The notes below the pieces were generated by a model that saw nothing but the letters and a program-made list of their open reading frames with translations, ran no database searches and was not told the DNA's origin. Position numbers and translations under genes: made by a program. Shown one piece after another: positions 42,157 through 51,885 of a DNA stretch of 64,000 bases (its first letter is position 1; each line of letters begins with the position of its first letter). Source of the DNA: Herbiconiux gentiana (GTDB lineage Bacteria > Actinomycetota > Actinomycetes > Actinomycetales > Microbacteriaceae); the NCBI RefSeq assembly GCF_024978135.1, contig NZ_JANTEZ010000001.1, forward strand, positions 186,001 to 250,000, given 5' to 3'.

Positions 42157-45141
42157 GTGCACAAGAAAATCCAGAGAGCTGCGGCTCTACTTTTCGGCTC
42201 GGCGACATTTGTCGCCTTGCTGACGGTACCAGTGGCGGCACACGCCTACAACCCAGGCGACGGCACACTCTATGCACCGAGCCCAGCAGAGCTCGCCACG
42301 CAGAACAAGACGAACTCGGTGCTGTATCCCAAGGCGGCGCAGCTGCCCAACGGCCGCCTGATCGCGGCCTTCGAACGCAGTCTGGGCAATCCGGTCGGAC
42401 AGACCATGCCGCTCTACTCGAGCGACGACTACGGCTCGTCGTGGCAGAAGCTCTCCGATCTGGCGTCCCCCGCCGCCATGACCGAGGGAACTGACCGGGA
42501 AGCCAGCTTCGCGAAATACACCAGCAACTGGACCAACCCCTACCTGTACACGCTCCCGACCGACGTGGGCGATCTCAAGGCGGGAACGCTGCTCCTGGCG
42601 AGCCTGGTCTCCGGTGCAGACCAGTACTACGCCGAGCAGAAGGCCCTGAATCCCGACTGGACCCCGGTGCGCGACGGCGACCGGGAGAACGCCGCGATCG
42701 CCCTGTATGCGAGCACTGACGGAAACGGCGAGCAGTGGCAGTTCCTCAACATCATCGCCGAGGGCGGTTGGACCGGTTCCTACGGGACGCTCGAGAACAT
42801 GGCGACGGAGAACGTGTACCAGCAGAACGATCCCGTGTGGGAGCCGTACCTGATGGAGTACGAAGGTCAGCTCGTCGCGTATTACACCGATGAGGTCGAC
42901 TACACGGGATTCGACCCGGAGACCGGTGTGCTCCAGCGCGATCCGAACTGGCAGACCCACCCCGACACCGTCAACCAGATCCTCGCACATCGACTGTGGG
43001 ACGGAACAGCGAGTGGAACCTGGAGTGAGCCGATCGCCGACGAGGTGGGATCCCCGACGGTCGACAAGACGGGCACCACGATCCTCGGAGGCGGTCGTCC
43101 CGGAATGACCAACGTCGTTCCGACGACCGACGGCAAGTGGCTGCTGACCGCCGAGTTCGGCGTCACCAAGATCAGCGATGACCCCCTGCGATTCTGGGAT
43201 GCGCCCTACTTCCAGCTCAACGGAGCCCGAGCGTCGAACAACCCGGTCCTCGTGAAGGTGCCGAACCCGACCGACCCGACGAAGTGGAGCTTGATCTTCA
43301 ACGACGGCGACACCGGGTCCAACATCCTCGTGAACGAGTCGGGCCGGAGCGACGGGCAGTGGCTGCCCTACCAGACCTCTCTTCCGGCGGGCTACAGCCG
43401 GAACTTGACGTTCGTTCCGCAGACCGGCCGGGTGGTCGTGCTTCGTGGAGGCTGGGGCGGCTCGCCGATCTCTTACTCCGAGGTCGACCTCGGTCATTCT
43501 CAGGGCGCGTACTACTCCGTGGTCAACCGCAAGACAGGACAGGTGCTCAGCACGGAGTTCAACAAGACCCAGGATCCGATCTACACGGGTGACACCCCTG
43601 ACATCGTCTCCCGGCCCGATGTTCCCGGAAACGACACCCAGCGCTGGCACCTCACCGCCAAGGGTACGAACGTGACCTTGCTCAACAAGGGCGGCGGCCG
43701 GGCTGCCGGACTCTGGCAGGGCTCCGCTTCTGCCGGCGCATCGCTCAGCCAATGGGTGGATGACGGAGGCAGCGACAAAGTCTGGACCCTGGTTCCGACC
43801 GACGACGGCTTCTACCGTTTCCAGTCGTCGAAGAACGAGTCGCTGTACATGACCGGATCAGACGCGGACGGGCGCATCACGGTTCAGCAGGCGGCAGCTC
43901 AAGGAGACCTCTCTCAGGACTGGCAGCTCATCCAGGAGGCACCCGCCGCCGCCGATCTCGTCGACCTCTACCGGGCACCCGGACTCGCGACGCTGACCGC
44001 AGAAACCCTGCAGCTCAGCGCCCCGGCGAGCGACCCCGCCGGGACACCGCTGCACGCGATTGTGTCCGGGCACGTCTACGCCTACCAGGCCGACGGTTCA
44101 GTGAGAAACCTGGGTACTGCTTCATTCGACGCCGATCAGCGATCCTCGCTGACGGTGGATCCTGCAGATGTACCCGCTGGAAGCCGGATCGCTGTCGTCT
44201 TCGACTCCGGCCCCCTGGTGTGGGACACCCTGGTGGCGCCCGCCGCTCCACTCGTCGACCGTATCGCCGGCGCCGACCGGTACGAGGTGTCGGTCAACAC
44301 CGCGAAGGCCGGATTCCCCGACGGGGCCAGCACGGTCTACGTGGCCTCCGGCGAGGGCTTCCCCGACGCGCTGTCGGCAGCTCCGGCGGCGACCCTGGCC
44401 GGGGGCCCGATCCTGTTGACTACGGGTCGGAATCTGCCCGCCGCCGTGCGTGACGAGGTCGCCCGCCTGGCACCTGACGCCATCGTGATCGTCGGAGGAT
44501 CGGATTCCGTCAGCACAGCCGTGCAGGACACCCTGGCGGAAATAGCGCCAGTCTCCCGGATCGGCGGAGCTGATCGTTTCGAGACGTCGAGGAACGTCGC
44601 AGACTCGACCTTCGCCGAGGGCGCGGACGTTGCCGTGATCTCGACGGGCGCGTCGTTCCCTGACGCGCTTTCGGCTGGGTCGGCCGTTTCGGGTCGCGGG
44701 CCCGTCATCCTCGTCGACGGCTCGAAGAGCGGACTCGACGAGGCCACGCGTGCGCTCCTGACGAGACTCGGAATCTCGTCGGTCGTGATCGCCGGCGGAC
44801 CGTCGTCGGTCTCGCCAGGAATCGAGTCGGACGCAGCGGAGATGGCGACGACCGTCCGTCTGGGCGGGGCCGACCGGTACGACACGGCACGTCAGATCAA
44901 CGCCTACTTCATCCAGAAGGCCGATCGTGTCGTCCTCGCGACCGGCGAGAAGTTCCCGGATGCTCTGTCCGGTTCAGCATTCGCGCCGACCGTGGATGCC
45001 CCGCTGTTCACTGTGCCGAGTACGTGCATCCCGTCGGCGACGTTGTCGCAGATCGCCGCACTCGGCGCCTCGTCGATAACCCTGTTGGGCGGGCCGGCCG
45101 CACTCAGTCCGGCGGTGGAGAATCTCACTCCCTGCGCCTAA
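42157..45141 (+). CDS. Secreted multidomain protein: Asp-box propeller, ricin-type lectin, three CWB2 repeats
   Basis: A 994-residue exported protein. A Sec signal peptide (cleavage near AHA-Y, residue about 31) is followed by a sialidase-like beta-propeller (residues about 40-445) with an Asp box YSSDDYGSSWQ; it resembles the exo-alpha-sialidase/GH93 group, though I cannot place the catalytic acids. A ricin-type lectin domain (about 450-595) shows QRWHL, KVWTL, QDWQLI. A beta-sandwich linker leads to three cell-wall-binding type 2 repeats (about 702-994), which tether proteins to the wall. GTG 42157 follows CAAGGGG. Likely a surface glycosidase attacking a plant or host glycan, convergent with the sugar operon. 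Confidence 0.85.
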   Translation: MHKKIQRAAALLFGSATFVALLTVPVAAHAYNPGDGTLYAPSPAELATQNKTNSVLYPKAAQLPNGRLIAAFERSLGNPVGQTMPLYSSDDYGSSWQKLSDLASPAAMTEGTDREASFAKYTSNWTNPYLYTLPTDVGDLKAGTLLLASLVSGADQYYAEQKALNPDWTPVRDGDRENAAIALYASTDGNGEQWQFLNIIAEGGWTGSYGTLENMATENVYQQNDPVWEPYLMEYEGQLVAYYTDEVDYTGFDPETGVLQRDPNWQTHPDTVNQILAHRLWDGTASGTWSEPIADEVGSPTVDKTGTTILGGGRPGMTNVVPTTDGKWLLTAEFGVTKISDDPLRFWDAPYFQLNGARASNNPVLVKVPNPTDPTKWSLIFNDGDTGSNILVNESGRSDGQWLPYQTSLPAGYSRNLTFVPQTGRVVVLRGGWGGSPISYSEVDLGHSQGAYYSVVNRKTGQVLSTEFNKTQDPIYTGDTPDIVSRPDVPGNDTQRWHLTAKGTNVTLLNKGGGRAAGLWQGSASAGASLSQWVDDGGSDKVWTLVPTDDGFYRFQSSKNESLYMTGSDADGRITVQQAAAQGDLSQDWQLIQEAPAAADLVDLYRAPGLATLTAETLQLSAPASDPAGTPLHAIVSGHVYAYQADGSVRNLGTASFDADQRSSLTVDPADVPAGSRIAVVFDSGPLVWDTLVAPAAPLVDRIAGADRYEVSVNTAKAGFPDGASTVYVASGEGFPDALSAAPAATLAGGPILLTTGRNLPAAVRDEVARLAPDAIVIVGGSDSVSTAVQDTLAEIAPVSRIGGADRFETSRNVADSTFAEGADVAVISTGASFPDALSAGSAVSGRGPVILVDGSKSGLDEATRALLTRLGISSVVIAGGPSSVSPGIESDAAEMATTVRLGGADRYDTARQINAYFIQKADRVVLATGEKFPDALSGSAFAPTVDAPLFTVPSTCIPSATLSQIAALGASSITLLGGPAALSPAVENLTPCA
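44260..45138 (+). repeat. Three cell-wall-binding type 2 (CWB2) repeats
   Basis: Repeats start at 44260, 44557 and 44857, about 300 bases apart. Each begins R-(I/L)-(A/G)-GADR-(Y/F) and contains FPDALS and later a GG(S/P)xS(V/L) segment. The third ends at the protein's C-terminus. Confidence 0.92.
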
Positions 45142-45283
45142 GGGGATGCACCCCTGGGAGTCGTCCTCTTGGTGGAGAGGGCGGCTCCCAGGTCTTCGAG
45201 TCGCCCGCGTCGTCGACATCCTGGGTCGACCCCGTTCGCGGCGACCCGGCTCACCCTGGCGGTGCCCGGCAAGAGCGGATGGG

Positions 45284-47620
45284 TCAGGCGGGCGCGAAGC
45301 GGTAGTCGAACCGAAGATCGTGTTCGACTGTCTGTGCCGGGAGGACGCGAACGGGAATCCCGTCGACGATCACGTCGCGCGGAAACTCGATCTGCGGAAC
45401 GACACGATCGTTGCCTCCGCCACGCACACTGATCGTCGCGGTGATGTGCTCGAGAGTCCAGGTCATCTCGGTGATCACGATGCCACCTCGTCCGGTGAGG
45501 CCTCTCACCGAACCGGTCGGCCACTGCTCCGGGAGCGCGGGGAGGAGCCTGACCGACTCCCGAGACGTCGACAGGAGCATCTCGGCGACGAGGGCCGGGA
45601 GCCCGCCACACGCATCGATGTTGAAGATCGAGCCCTGATCGTGTCGGGAGATCGCGTTCGGTTCGAAGTGATCCCGCGCCAGCCACAGCGCGCATCGGTA
45701 GGCGTTCTCCGTGTCGCCTAGCCGCGCAGCCGCGATGCCGATCGAACTGAGTCCGAAGGCCATCTCCTGATTGCCGGGCGGACCTGACGGCGCCGCGGCG
45801 CGCCAGTCCGCCTTCTGGGCGATCGTGGTTCGAGCCGCATCCTCGATCCGGATGCCTGTTGCGGAATCGCCGTCGGAGTACCAGAACGGGTAGAGGTGCG
45901 ACACATGCCGATGCGCGATGCGGTCGGGCACATCCGCGGCGGCCCACTCGGCGAGCGCGCCGTCTGACGCGACCCTGTACGGAGCCAGCCGTCCCGCTAG
46001 CGCCGCCCATCTCTCGAGCGTCTCCGGTTCTCCGGCCACGTGGGCGAATTCGTCCGCGATCCGCACAGCGTCACGCAGGAGCGCGATGTCCATCGTCGCG
46101 TCGACGGAGAGCGGGGTCGTGGCGCCACCGGGGGTGTTCTCCGGGGAGAAGGACGGCACGAAGTGAGCCACCCCGTCGATGTCGACGGTGATGGCGTCCA
46201 GGAATTCGAGCACTCCCGCGGCGAACGGCCAGGCGAAGTCGCGCACGAACTGGGTGTCGCCGGTCGCGCTGTAGTAGTCGTAAGCGGAACGCAGCGCCCA
46301 GGCTCCGCTGCCGTACCAGAACCAGTGGGGGTACTCGGTGCTGTGGTGGTTCGCGAAACCGTGACCGGATATGTGTGTGGGAAGGAAGTACCCGGGACAG
46401 TCGAAGACGCGCGCCGCGTTGTCGCGGTACTGGGCGAGGAAGCGGTGATGGAGCCGGAACAGGCCGAGAAGCAGTTCCGGGGTACCGGTGTTGTACAAAC
46501 CGGCCATCGAGCCGAGCTGGACGTTGCCGTTGAGTGTGTAGGCACCCGACCACGCCGGTGCCCACGAGCCCTGCCAGACGCCGACGAGATTGGGTGGCAG
46601 CTCACCGGATGAGCTGATAACGGCGCTGCGACCCGCGGCGAACGCGAACTCGACGACGCCGCGCTCAGCGGCCGCATCGCCGGCGCGTGCCGACTCGACG
46701 AGACCCTCGATGCCGACCTCGTCGTCGATGCCGCTGTGCAGGTCGAGGGCGCACGCTCCGAAGAGCTCCGAGTGGCTGTTCCGGCTGCGTCTCAGCGTCA
46801 TCGGAAGGTCGGGCAGTGGGGAACTCCGGGCCACCACTGCGGAGATGACGATCGTCACAGGATGCTCCCGATCGGTGTGCACCCGCAACCGCTCACCGTC
46901 GGTCACCTCGGCGACCGCATCCATCAGAGCGAAGGTGGTGACCACACCGACCGGACGTGAGCCGTCGACCGGCGGGGTCCGCGGGGTGACTCGAACGGTC
47001 AGAGCCGTCGGTGTCACGTCGACCTGGGCATCGACATCGTCACGGAAATCGATGACGTCGACGTTCCCGACCTCCGTGGAGCGATCGTCGCTCTGACCGG
47101 CCTGAAGAGTCCACTGCGTGGGGGACTCCGAGGTGATGGTGACCGTGATCGTGTCGTGGCACCGATCGGGAAGACACGTGATCGCGGATGCTCCGCGTTC
47201 TGCGACCCACCCGAGAGCGATCGAGCCGCTCGAGAAGTCGCCCGAGCGACGGTAGGTGCCGGGAGCTCCGACGTCGGCCTGTTCGACCAGGAGAGCTGCG
47301 ACCGGCACGAACGGGTCCAGTGGCATGATGTCTCGAAAGACGCCGGTAGCACGGGCGCGCTCCTCGACGAGAGCGGAGGCGGTGACCTCATCGCCGGCGA
47401 GGACGAGAGACCGTAGCGTCGGCATGAGGTCGGCCAGCCGTGGACCCCGGGGCACGGGGTCCAGCAGCGGGAGGAAGAACTCCTCGTGGGCCACGGTCAG
47501 CTGATGCCGGCGAGGCGTTCCGTGAACGACGACCCCGAGCGAGCCTGTTCCGGCCACCACTCCGTCTTGCCAGGTCTCGGCCGTGCTCGTGCTCACGAAG
47601 CCCTGCCGCGGTCCGGTCAC
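45284..47620 (-). CDS. Glycoside hydrolase family 95 (alpha-L-fucosidase/galactosidase type)
   Basis: A 778-residue enzyme with a GH95 layout: N-terminal beta domain, (alpha/alpha)6 barrel and C-terminal beta domain. Barrel motifs include PPNLVGVWQGSWAPAWSGAY followed by LNGNVQL (the paired Asn that activate water), PSFSPENTPGG (catalytic Glu), HRHVSHLYPFW and FNIDACGGLPALVAEM (Asp of the acid/base region). Known members remove alpha-1,2-fucose or galactose. There is no signal peptide, so it acts on imported oligosaccharides. GTG start overlaps the GH3 stop by four bases, last gene of the sugar operon. Confidence 0.9.
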   Translation of the reverse strand: MTGPRQGFVSTSTAETWQDGVVAGTGSLGVVVHGTPRRHQLTVAHEEFFLPLLDPVPRGPRLADLMPTLRSLVLAGDEVTASALVEERARATGVFRDIMPLDPFVPVAALLVEQADVGAPGTYRRSGDFSSGSIALGWVAERGASAITCLPDRCHDTITVTITSESPTQWTLQAGQSDDRSTEVGNVDVIDFRDDVDAQVDVTPTALTVRVTPRTPPVDGSRPVGVVTTFALMDAVAEVTDGERLRVHTDREHPVTIVISAVVARSSPLPDLPMTLRRSRNSHSELFGACALDLHSGIDDEVGIEGLVESARAGDAAAERGVVEFAFAAGRSAVISSSGELPPNLVGVWQGSWAPAWSGAYTLNGNVQLGSMAGLYNTGTPELLLGLFRLHHRFLAQYRDNAARVFDCPGYFLPTHISGHGFANHHSTEYPHWFWYGSGAWALRSAYDYYSATGDTQFVRDFAWPFAAGVLEFLDAITVDIDGVAHFVPSFSPENTPGGATTPLSVDATMDIALLRDAVRIADEFAHVAGEPETLERWAALAGRLAPYRVASDGALAEWAAADVPDRIAHRHVSHLYPFWYSDGDSATGIRIEDAARTTIAQKADWRAAAPSGPPGNQEMAFGLSSIGIAAARLGDTENAYRCALWLARDHFEPNAISRHDQGSIFNIDACGGLPALVAEMLLSTSRESVRLLPALPEQWPTGSVRGLTGRGGIVITEMTWTLEHITATISVRGGGNDRVVPQIEFPRDVIVDGIPVRVLPAQTVEHDLRFDYRFAPA

Positions 47621-49947
47621 AGCGACGACTTCGTGATGACGACGGGCGCGGTCATCACCCGGTTGTGGTCGACATGCCGAACCGGTCCGACGACCTCGAC
47701 GTCGAGCTCGATGCCGGGTTCGAGCGCGTTGTCGGCGACGGTCAGAACGATCGCGCCGGGTTCGATCCGCCGGCGCAGGTCGCGTCCGGTGAAGCTCGTG
47801 AGATCGGCGTGGACAGTGAAGACCGCGTTCGCCGACTCGCGCGCCGCGAGCTCGACCCGGGCGAATCCGATGAGCTGACGCACGGGTCGAGTGACGGTCG
47901 CAACGGGGTCCGACAGGTACAACTGCACGACGGTGGCCCCGTCCCGGTCCCCTGCGTTCGTCACCCTCACCGTGACGTCGAGCGAGCCGTCCACGCTCGG
48001 CAGCACGGAGGACGTGCTCTCGACGGCCGTCCGGAACTCGCTGTAGCCGAGTCCGTGGCCGAACGCGAAGGCAGGGGTGGGGTCGAGGTTGCTCACGCCC
48101 TCGCTCCGGAGGGCGAGCGGTGGAGCCAGGTAGGTGCCCGGCTGGCTCGAGGCCGCTCCTGGTATCTGCACGGGCAGGCGACCCGAAGGGTTTACCCGGC
48201 CACTCAGCACACCGGCGATCGCACCGCCGGCCTCCTCCCCCGGGAAGAACGCCTGCACTGCGGCCATCGCGTTCGCCGAATGACCGCCGATCGCGTACGG
48301 CCGTCCGGAGAGCACGATCAGGGCCGTCCGTTCGCCTGCTGCGGCGAGCACCGACTGCGCGAACTCCTGCTGCAGACCGGGCAGCGTGAGATCGAGAGCG
48401 TCACAGCCCTCCCCGGACGTACCGTGACCGAACATCCCGGACCGGTCGCCGACGACCAACACGGTGAACTCCGCCCATTCGGCCAGGCTGACCGCCTCGG
48501 AGATACCCTCGGCCGACCCCCCCGTGATGCCGACCCCACCGGCGTGCCGCACCTGGGAGCCGGGGAACTCCGAGCGCACCGCATCGAGGATTGTGGGCGC
48601 GACCACACCGATCCCGAGGTCGGGGTGGTTGGGCATGACGTGATTCGGAAAGGAGTAGCAACCGAAGAAGCACCCCGGGTCATCGGCACCCGGCCCGACC
48701 ACCGCTATCCGGGTAGGTGCGTGGCGCAGCGGGAGTCCGGACCGGGTATTGCTGAGGAGCACGAGCGACTGTTCGGCCATCTGCCGGGCGATGTGCCGGT
48801 TGCCCGGAGAGTCGAGGTCGATGGGCCCTTCGGGATCGGACGGCAGCCACCCCTCGTCGAGCAGCCCGAGCTCGGCCTTCTGGGCGAGCACGCGGTGCAC
48901 GGCCCGGTCGATGAGCTCGCCGGAATCAGCAACGGCGTCGATCAGCTCTGCCGTGTATCCGAGCGTGTGCGGTAGTTCCACGTCGATGCCGGCTCGGAGC
49001 GTCTGCTCGCCGGCATCGACGTTGCCCGACGCGGTGCGGTGCATCGTCGCCACGAACGGAATCGACCAGTAGTCCGACACGACCGTTCCGGTGAACCCCC
49101 AGGTCTCCCGCAGCAGGGTCGTCAACAGGTCACGGTCGACCGCGGAGGGAACGCCGTCGAGCTCCGTGTACGAGTTCATCACCGATCGGGCTCCTGCTTT
49201 CACGACCGCTTTTTCGAAGGGCACGAGAGTGACATCGGCGAGCTCGCGCGGCCCGATCGACACGGGCGCGTGGTTCCGCGCCCCGCGGGAGGCGGAGTAG
49301 CCGGCGAAGTGCTTCAAGGTGGCGACGACGCCCTGCGACTGCAGTCCTTGCACGTACGCGGCGGCGAGTTCACCGACGAGGTACGGGTCCTCGCCCAGGG
49401 TCTCCTCGACCCGCCCCCATCGATAGTCGCGAACCACGTCGAGCACGGGCGAAAGACCCTGATGAATGCCGACGGAGGCCAGGTCACGGCCGATGGCAGC
49501 CGCCATCTCTCGCACCAGCGTCGGATTGAAGGTCGCCGCCCAGGCGATCGACGTCGGGTAGACGGTCGCCTTCCAGGCCGTGAAGCCGGTGAGGCACTCC
49601 TCGTGAGCGACGGCAGGAATACCGAAGCGGTTCGCTGACACCACCTGGCGCTGCAGTGCAGCCAGGCGGCGCATCCCCTCGGCCGGTTCGACCGGGGCGG
49701 TTCCGAACGGCCGCGTGAGCTGTCCGATACCGCTCTCGATCGCCGTATCGAAGGGCTCAGCCTGCAATTGCGTCTCCTGCATCGGGGCGACGTCGCCACT
49801 GGCGTTCGCGGCGTCCGGCCAGGTCGATCCGAGCTGCTGGAGTTTCTCCTGCAGGGTCATTTGCGCGGCGAGGATCCGAGCTCTTTCCAAGGGGGCGAGT
49901 CCTGGGTCGCGCCAGGCGATGGCAGGGCGCGCTGCGGTGTCAGTCAT
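47617..49947 (-). CDS. Glycoside hydrolase family 3 (beta-glucosidase/xylosidase type)
   Basis: A 776-residue cytoplasmic exo-glycosidase. The N-terminal TIM barrel carries GEDPYLVGELAAAYVQGLQ, the KHFAGYSASRGARNHAPV substrate loop and the nucleophile Asp in TVVSDYWSI. The middle alpha/beta sandwich (VVGPGADDPGCFFGCYSFP, LSGRPYAIG, FFPGEEAGGAIAGVL) supplies the acid/base region, and the last 120 residues are a fibronectin III-like domain. ATG 49947 is used; a TTG at 49983 overlapping the lacI stop is an alternative. Position in the operon implies it trims sugars from the imported oligosaccharide. Confidence 0.9.
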   Translation of the reverse strand: MTDTAARPAIAWRDPGLAPLERARILAAQMTLQEKLQQLGSTWPDAANASGDVAPMQETQLQAEPFDTAIESGIGQLTRPFGTAPVEPAEGMRRLAALQRQVVSANRFGIPAVAHEECLTGFTAWKATVYPTSIAWAATFNPTLVREMAAAIGRDLASVGIHQGLSPVLDVVRDYRWGRVEETLGEDPYLVGELAAAYVQGLQSQGVVATLKHFAGYSASRGARNHAPVSIGPRELADVTLVPFEKAVVKAGARSVMNSYTELDGVPSAVDRDLLTTLLRETWGFTGTVVSDYWSIPFVATMHRTASGNVDAGEQTLRAGIDVELPHTLGYTAELIDAVADSGELIDRAVHRVLAQKAELGLLDEGWLPSDPEGPIDLDSPGNRHIARQMAEQSLVLLSNTRSGLPLRHAPTRIAVVGPGADDPGCFFGCYSFPNHVMPNHPDLGIGVVAPTILDAVRSEFPGSQVRHAGGVGITGGSAEGISEAVSLAEWAEFTVLVVGDRSGMFGHGTSGEGCDALDLTLPGLQQEFAQSVLAAAGERTALIVLSGRPYAIGGHSANAMAAVQAFFPGEEAGGAIAGVLSGRVNPSGRLPVQIPGAASSQPGTYLAPPLALRSEGVSNLDPTPAFAFGHGLGYSEFRTAVESTSSVLPSVDGSLDVTVRVTNAGDRDGATVVQLYLSDPVATVTRPVRQLIGFARVELAARESANAVFTVHADLTSFTGRDLRRRIEPGAIVLTVADNALEPGIELDVEVVGPVRHVDHNRVMTAPVVITKSSL

Positions 49948-49979
49948 CTGAAAGTCCGATCGTGGGGAGTGTGGAAACG

Positions 49980-51050
49980 TCAAGGGCGCGGTGGTGCGGT
50001 CGAGTCGCGGACCACGAGGTGGGTGGCCAGCTCGATCCGCTTGGCGGGGAGCGGATCTCCCCCGGCGAGCCGCATCACGGAGGAGACCGCATTGCGGCCG
50101 ATGTCGGCTATCGGCTGGTGCACTGTGGTCAACGGCGGAGTCGACGTTCGTGCGAGATAGGTGTCGTCGAACCCCACGACGCTCAGGTCGCGCGGCACCT
50201 GCAACCCGCAGCGACGGGCGGCCTCAAGCACCCCCATCGCGGAGATGTCGCTTCCGGCGAAGATCGCGGTCGGCGGCAGTTCCGCTCCGAGCAACCGCTC
50301 GGCGGCATCACGCCCGTGCTCGAACGTGTACGAGTGCCGCAGCACCGCATCGAGATCGGCCGGCAGTCCGGCATCGGTCATCGCGGCCGCCCAGCCGTGG
50401 GCGCGGATCACATCGCAGGTGGCCCGCGGTGGTCCGCCGACATAGGCCACCCGGTTGTGACCGAGCGAGATGAGGTACTGCGTGGCCTCGTATGCACCGG
50501 CCCAGTTAGTCGCACCGATACTGGGGGTCGACTTCCGCGGGCGGTCGATGGGGTCGACCAGCACCATCGGGAGGCCCACGGCGCGGAGAGCGTTCTCTCG
50601 GTCCGCCGAGAACGCGCTGGTGACTTCGATCACACCGACGCGGCCCGCCCTCACGAGCGACTGTGCCCACGCGGCACGCGGAAGGTTCTGAATGCTCTCG
50701 ATCGACCTCATGAGGAGCCCGGCACCGAGACTGCCGGCAATCTCCATCGCTCCGCCCATGAACAAGGAGAGGTAAGGGTTCGCGACATCTGCTGGTTCGA
50801 CGAGAACCTCGATCGTCGGCTCGCCGACCGAACGGAGCGACCCTCTCCGTTCGAACACGCTGACGTAGCCGAGCGAGTCTGCGACCGCTTCCACTCGAGC
50901 TCGAGTGTCCTCACCGATGCCGCGCCGGCCGTTGATCACCTTCGAGACAGTTCCGATCGACACGTTCGCCGTACGCGCGACGTCGTCGATGGTTACGCGG
51001 CGGCTCGCCGGATCCATGGGGTAGGTGCCAAGAACGTCATCGTCACTCAT
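49980..51050 (-). CDS. LacI-family transcriptional regulator
   Basis: A 356-residue repressor. The HTH is VTIDDVARTANVSIGTVSKVINGRRGIGEDTRARVE from about residue 19, with the family hinge helix, followed by a periplasmic-binding-like sensor domain (VEVTSAFSADR, YVGGPP, AIFAGSDISAMGVLEAARRCGLQVP, VVGFDD). It presumably controls its own operon in response to the imported sugar. It is located inside the operon, between permease and GH3 genes, four bases from the permease stop. Confidence 0.93.
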   Translation of the reverse strand: MSDDDVLGTYPMDPASRRVTIDDVARTANVSIGTVSKVINGRRGIGEDTRARVEAVADSLGYVSVFERRGSLRSVGEPTIEVLVEPADVANPYLSLFMGGAMEIAGSLGAGLLMRSIESIQNLPRAAWAQSLVRAGRVGVIEVTSAFSADRENALRAVGLPMVLVDPIDRPRKSTPSIGATNWAGAYEATQYLISLGHNRVAYVGGPPRATCDVIRAHGWAAAMTDAGLPADLDAVLRHSYTFEHGRDAAERLLGAELPPTAIFAGSDISAMGVLEAARRCGLQVPRDLSVVGFDDTYLARTSTPPLTTVHQPIADIGRNAVSSVMRLAGGDPLPAKRIELATHLVVRDSTAPPRP

Positions 51051-51054
51051 GCGT

Positions 51055-51885
51055 TCACTTCCCCCCCACGCCCATCAACCCGGCGACGAGAGATCGCCTG
51101 GCAAACAAGTACACGACGAAGATCGGGATGATTGTCAGAATGACCGCCGACATCAGCCCCGGGATGTTCACGCTGTACTGCTGACGGAAGCTGCTGAGGC
51201 CGACCGTCGCCACCATCACCTCGGGCGAGCGGGTGAGGATGAGCGGCAGGAGGAATCCGTTCCAGGCGTTGAGAGCCGAGTACACGATGATGGTCGCGAT
51301 GCCACCCCGCGACAGTGGCACCACGAGCGTGAAGAATGTGCGGATGGGGCCGGCGCCGTCCATCGAGATCGCCTCGTAGAGTTCGTTGTTGATCTCCCGC
51401 ATGCTCCCGGTGAGAATCAGGGTTGTCAGTGGTATGACGAAGGCGGCGGTGGGCAGGATCACGCCGAGCAACGAGTCATACAAGCCGATCGAGTTGATCA
51501 GGTAATACAGCGGGATGACGACGACCTGAGCGGGGATGGCCAGCCCGATGAGGAGAAGGCGGAAGACCGTCTTGACCCCTCGACTGCGGCTCCTCACGAT
51601 GGCATATGCCAGCGGCGGCACCAGAACAAGCACGATGGCCACCGTGCCGACCGTTATGATCGCCGCATTGAGCAGGTAGTGCCCGAACCCTAGTTCGAAC
51701 GACAAACCGAAGTTCTCCAGCGTGAACTCAGTGGGTGGGGCCAGCGGCCCCCCGCTCGTGTACGCGGCGCGGCTCTCCAGAGCGGCGCGCACCATCAGAT
51801 AGACGGGGAGCAGGATGATCAGCAGCCACGCGACGGCGAAGCTTCCGCCGATCCAGTTCGGGCGTGCGAGAGTGCGGGTCGCCAT
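51055..51885 (-). CDS. Carbohydrate ABC transporter permease (MalG type)
   Basis: A 276-residue inner-membrane protein with six helices. The cytoplasmic EAA loop is EAISMDGAGPIRTFFTLVVPLSRGG, which docks on the ATPase. It pairs with the MalF-type subunit whose stop overlaps this ATG by one base. The further upstream frame is shadow. Confidence 0.93.
   Translation of the reverse strand: MATRTLARPNWIGGSFAVAWLLIILLPVYLMVRAALESRAAYTSGGPLAPPTEFTLENFGLSFELGFGHYLLNAAIITVGTVAIVLVLVPPLAYAIVRSRSRGVKTVFRLLLIGLAIPAQVVVIPLYYLINSIGLYDSLLGVILPTAAFVIPLTTLILTGSMREINNELYEAISMDGAGPIRTFFTLVVPLSRGGIATIIVYSALNAWNGFLLPLILTRSPEVMVATVGLSSFRQQYSVNIPGLMSAVILTIIPIFVVYLFARRSLVAGLMGVGGK

Noticed and set aside
42187-43752. 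521-codon minus-strand frame opposite the secreted glycosidase gene
   Set aside because: The plus strand has a signal peptide, Asp box and lectin motifs in frame; the opposite frame has none.
45141-45155. AGGGG-ATGCA-CCCCT hairpin as a terminator of the secreted-protein gene
   Set aside because: Only 5 bp of stem and no T run; too weak to call.
47440-48975. 511-codon plus-strand frame opposite GH3
   Set aside because: No ribosome site and no domain; GH3 on the other strand has nucleophile and sandwich motifs.
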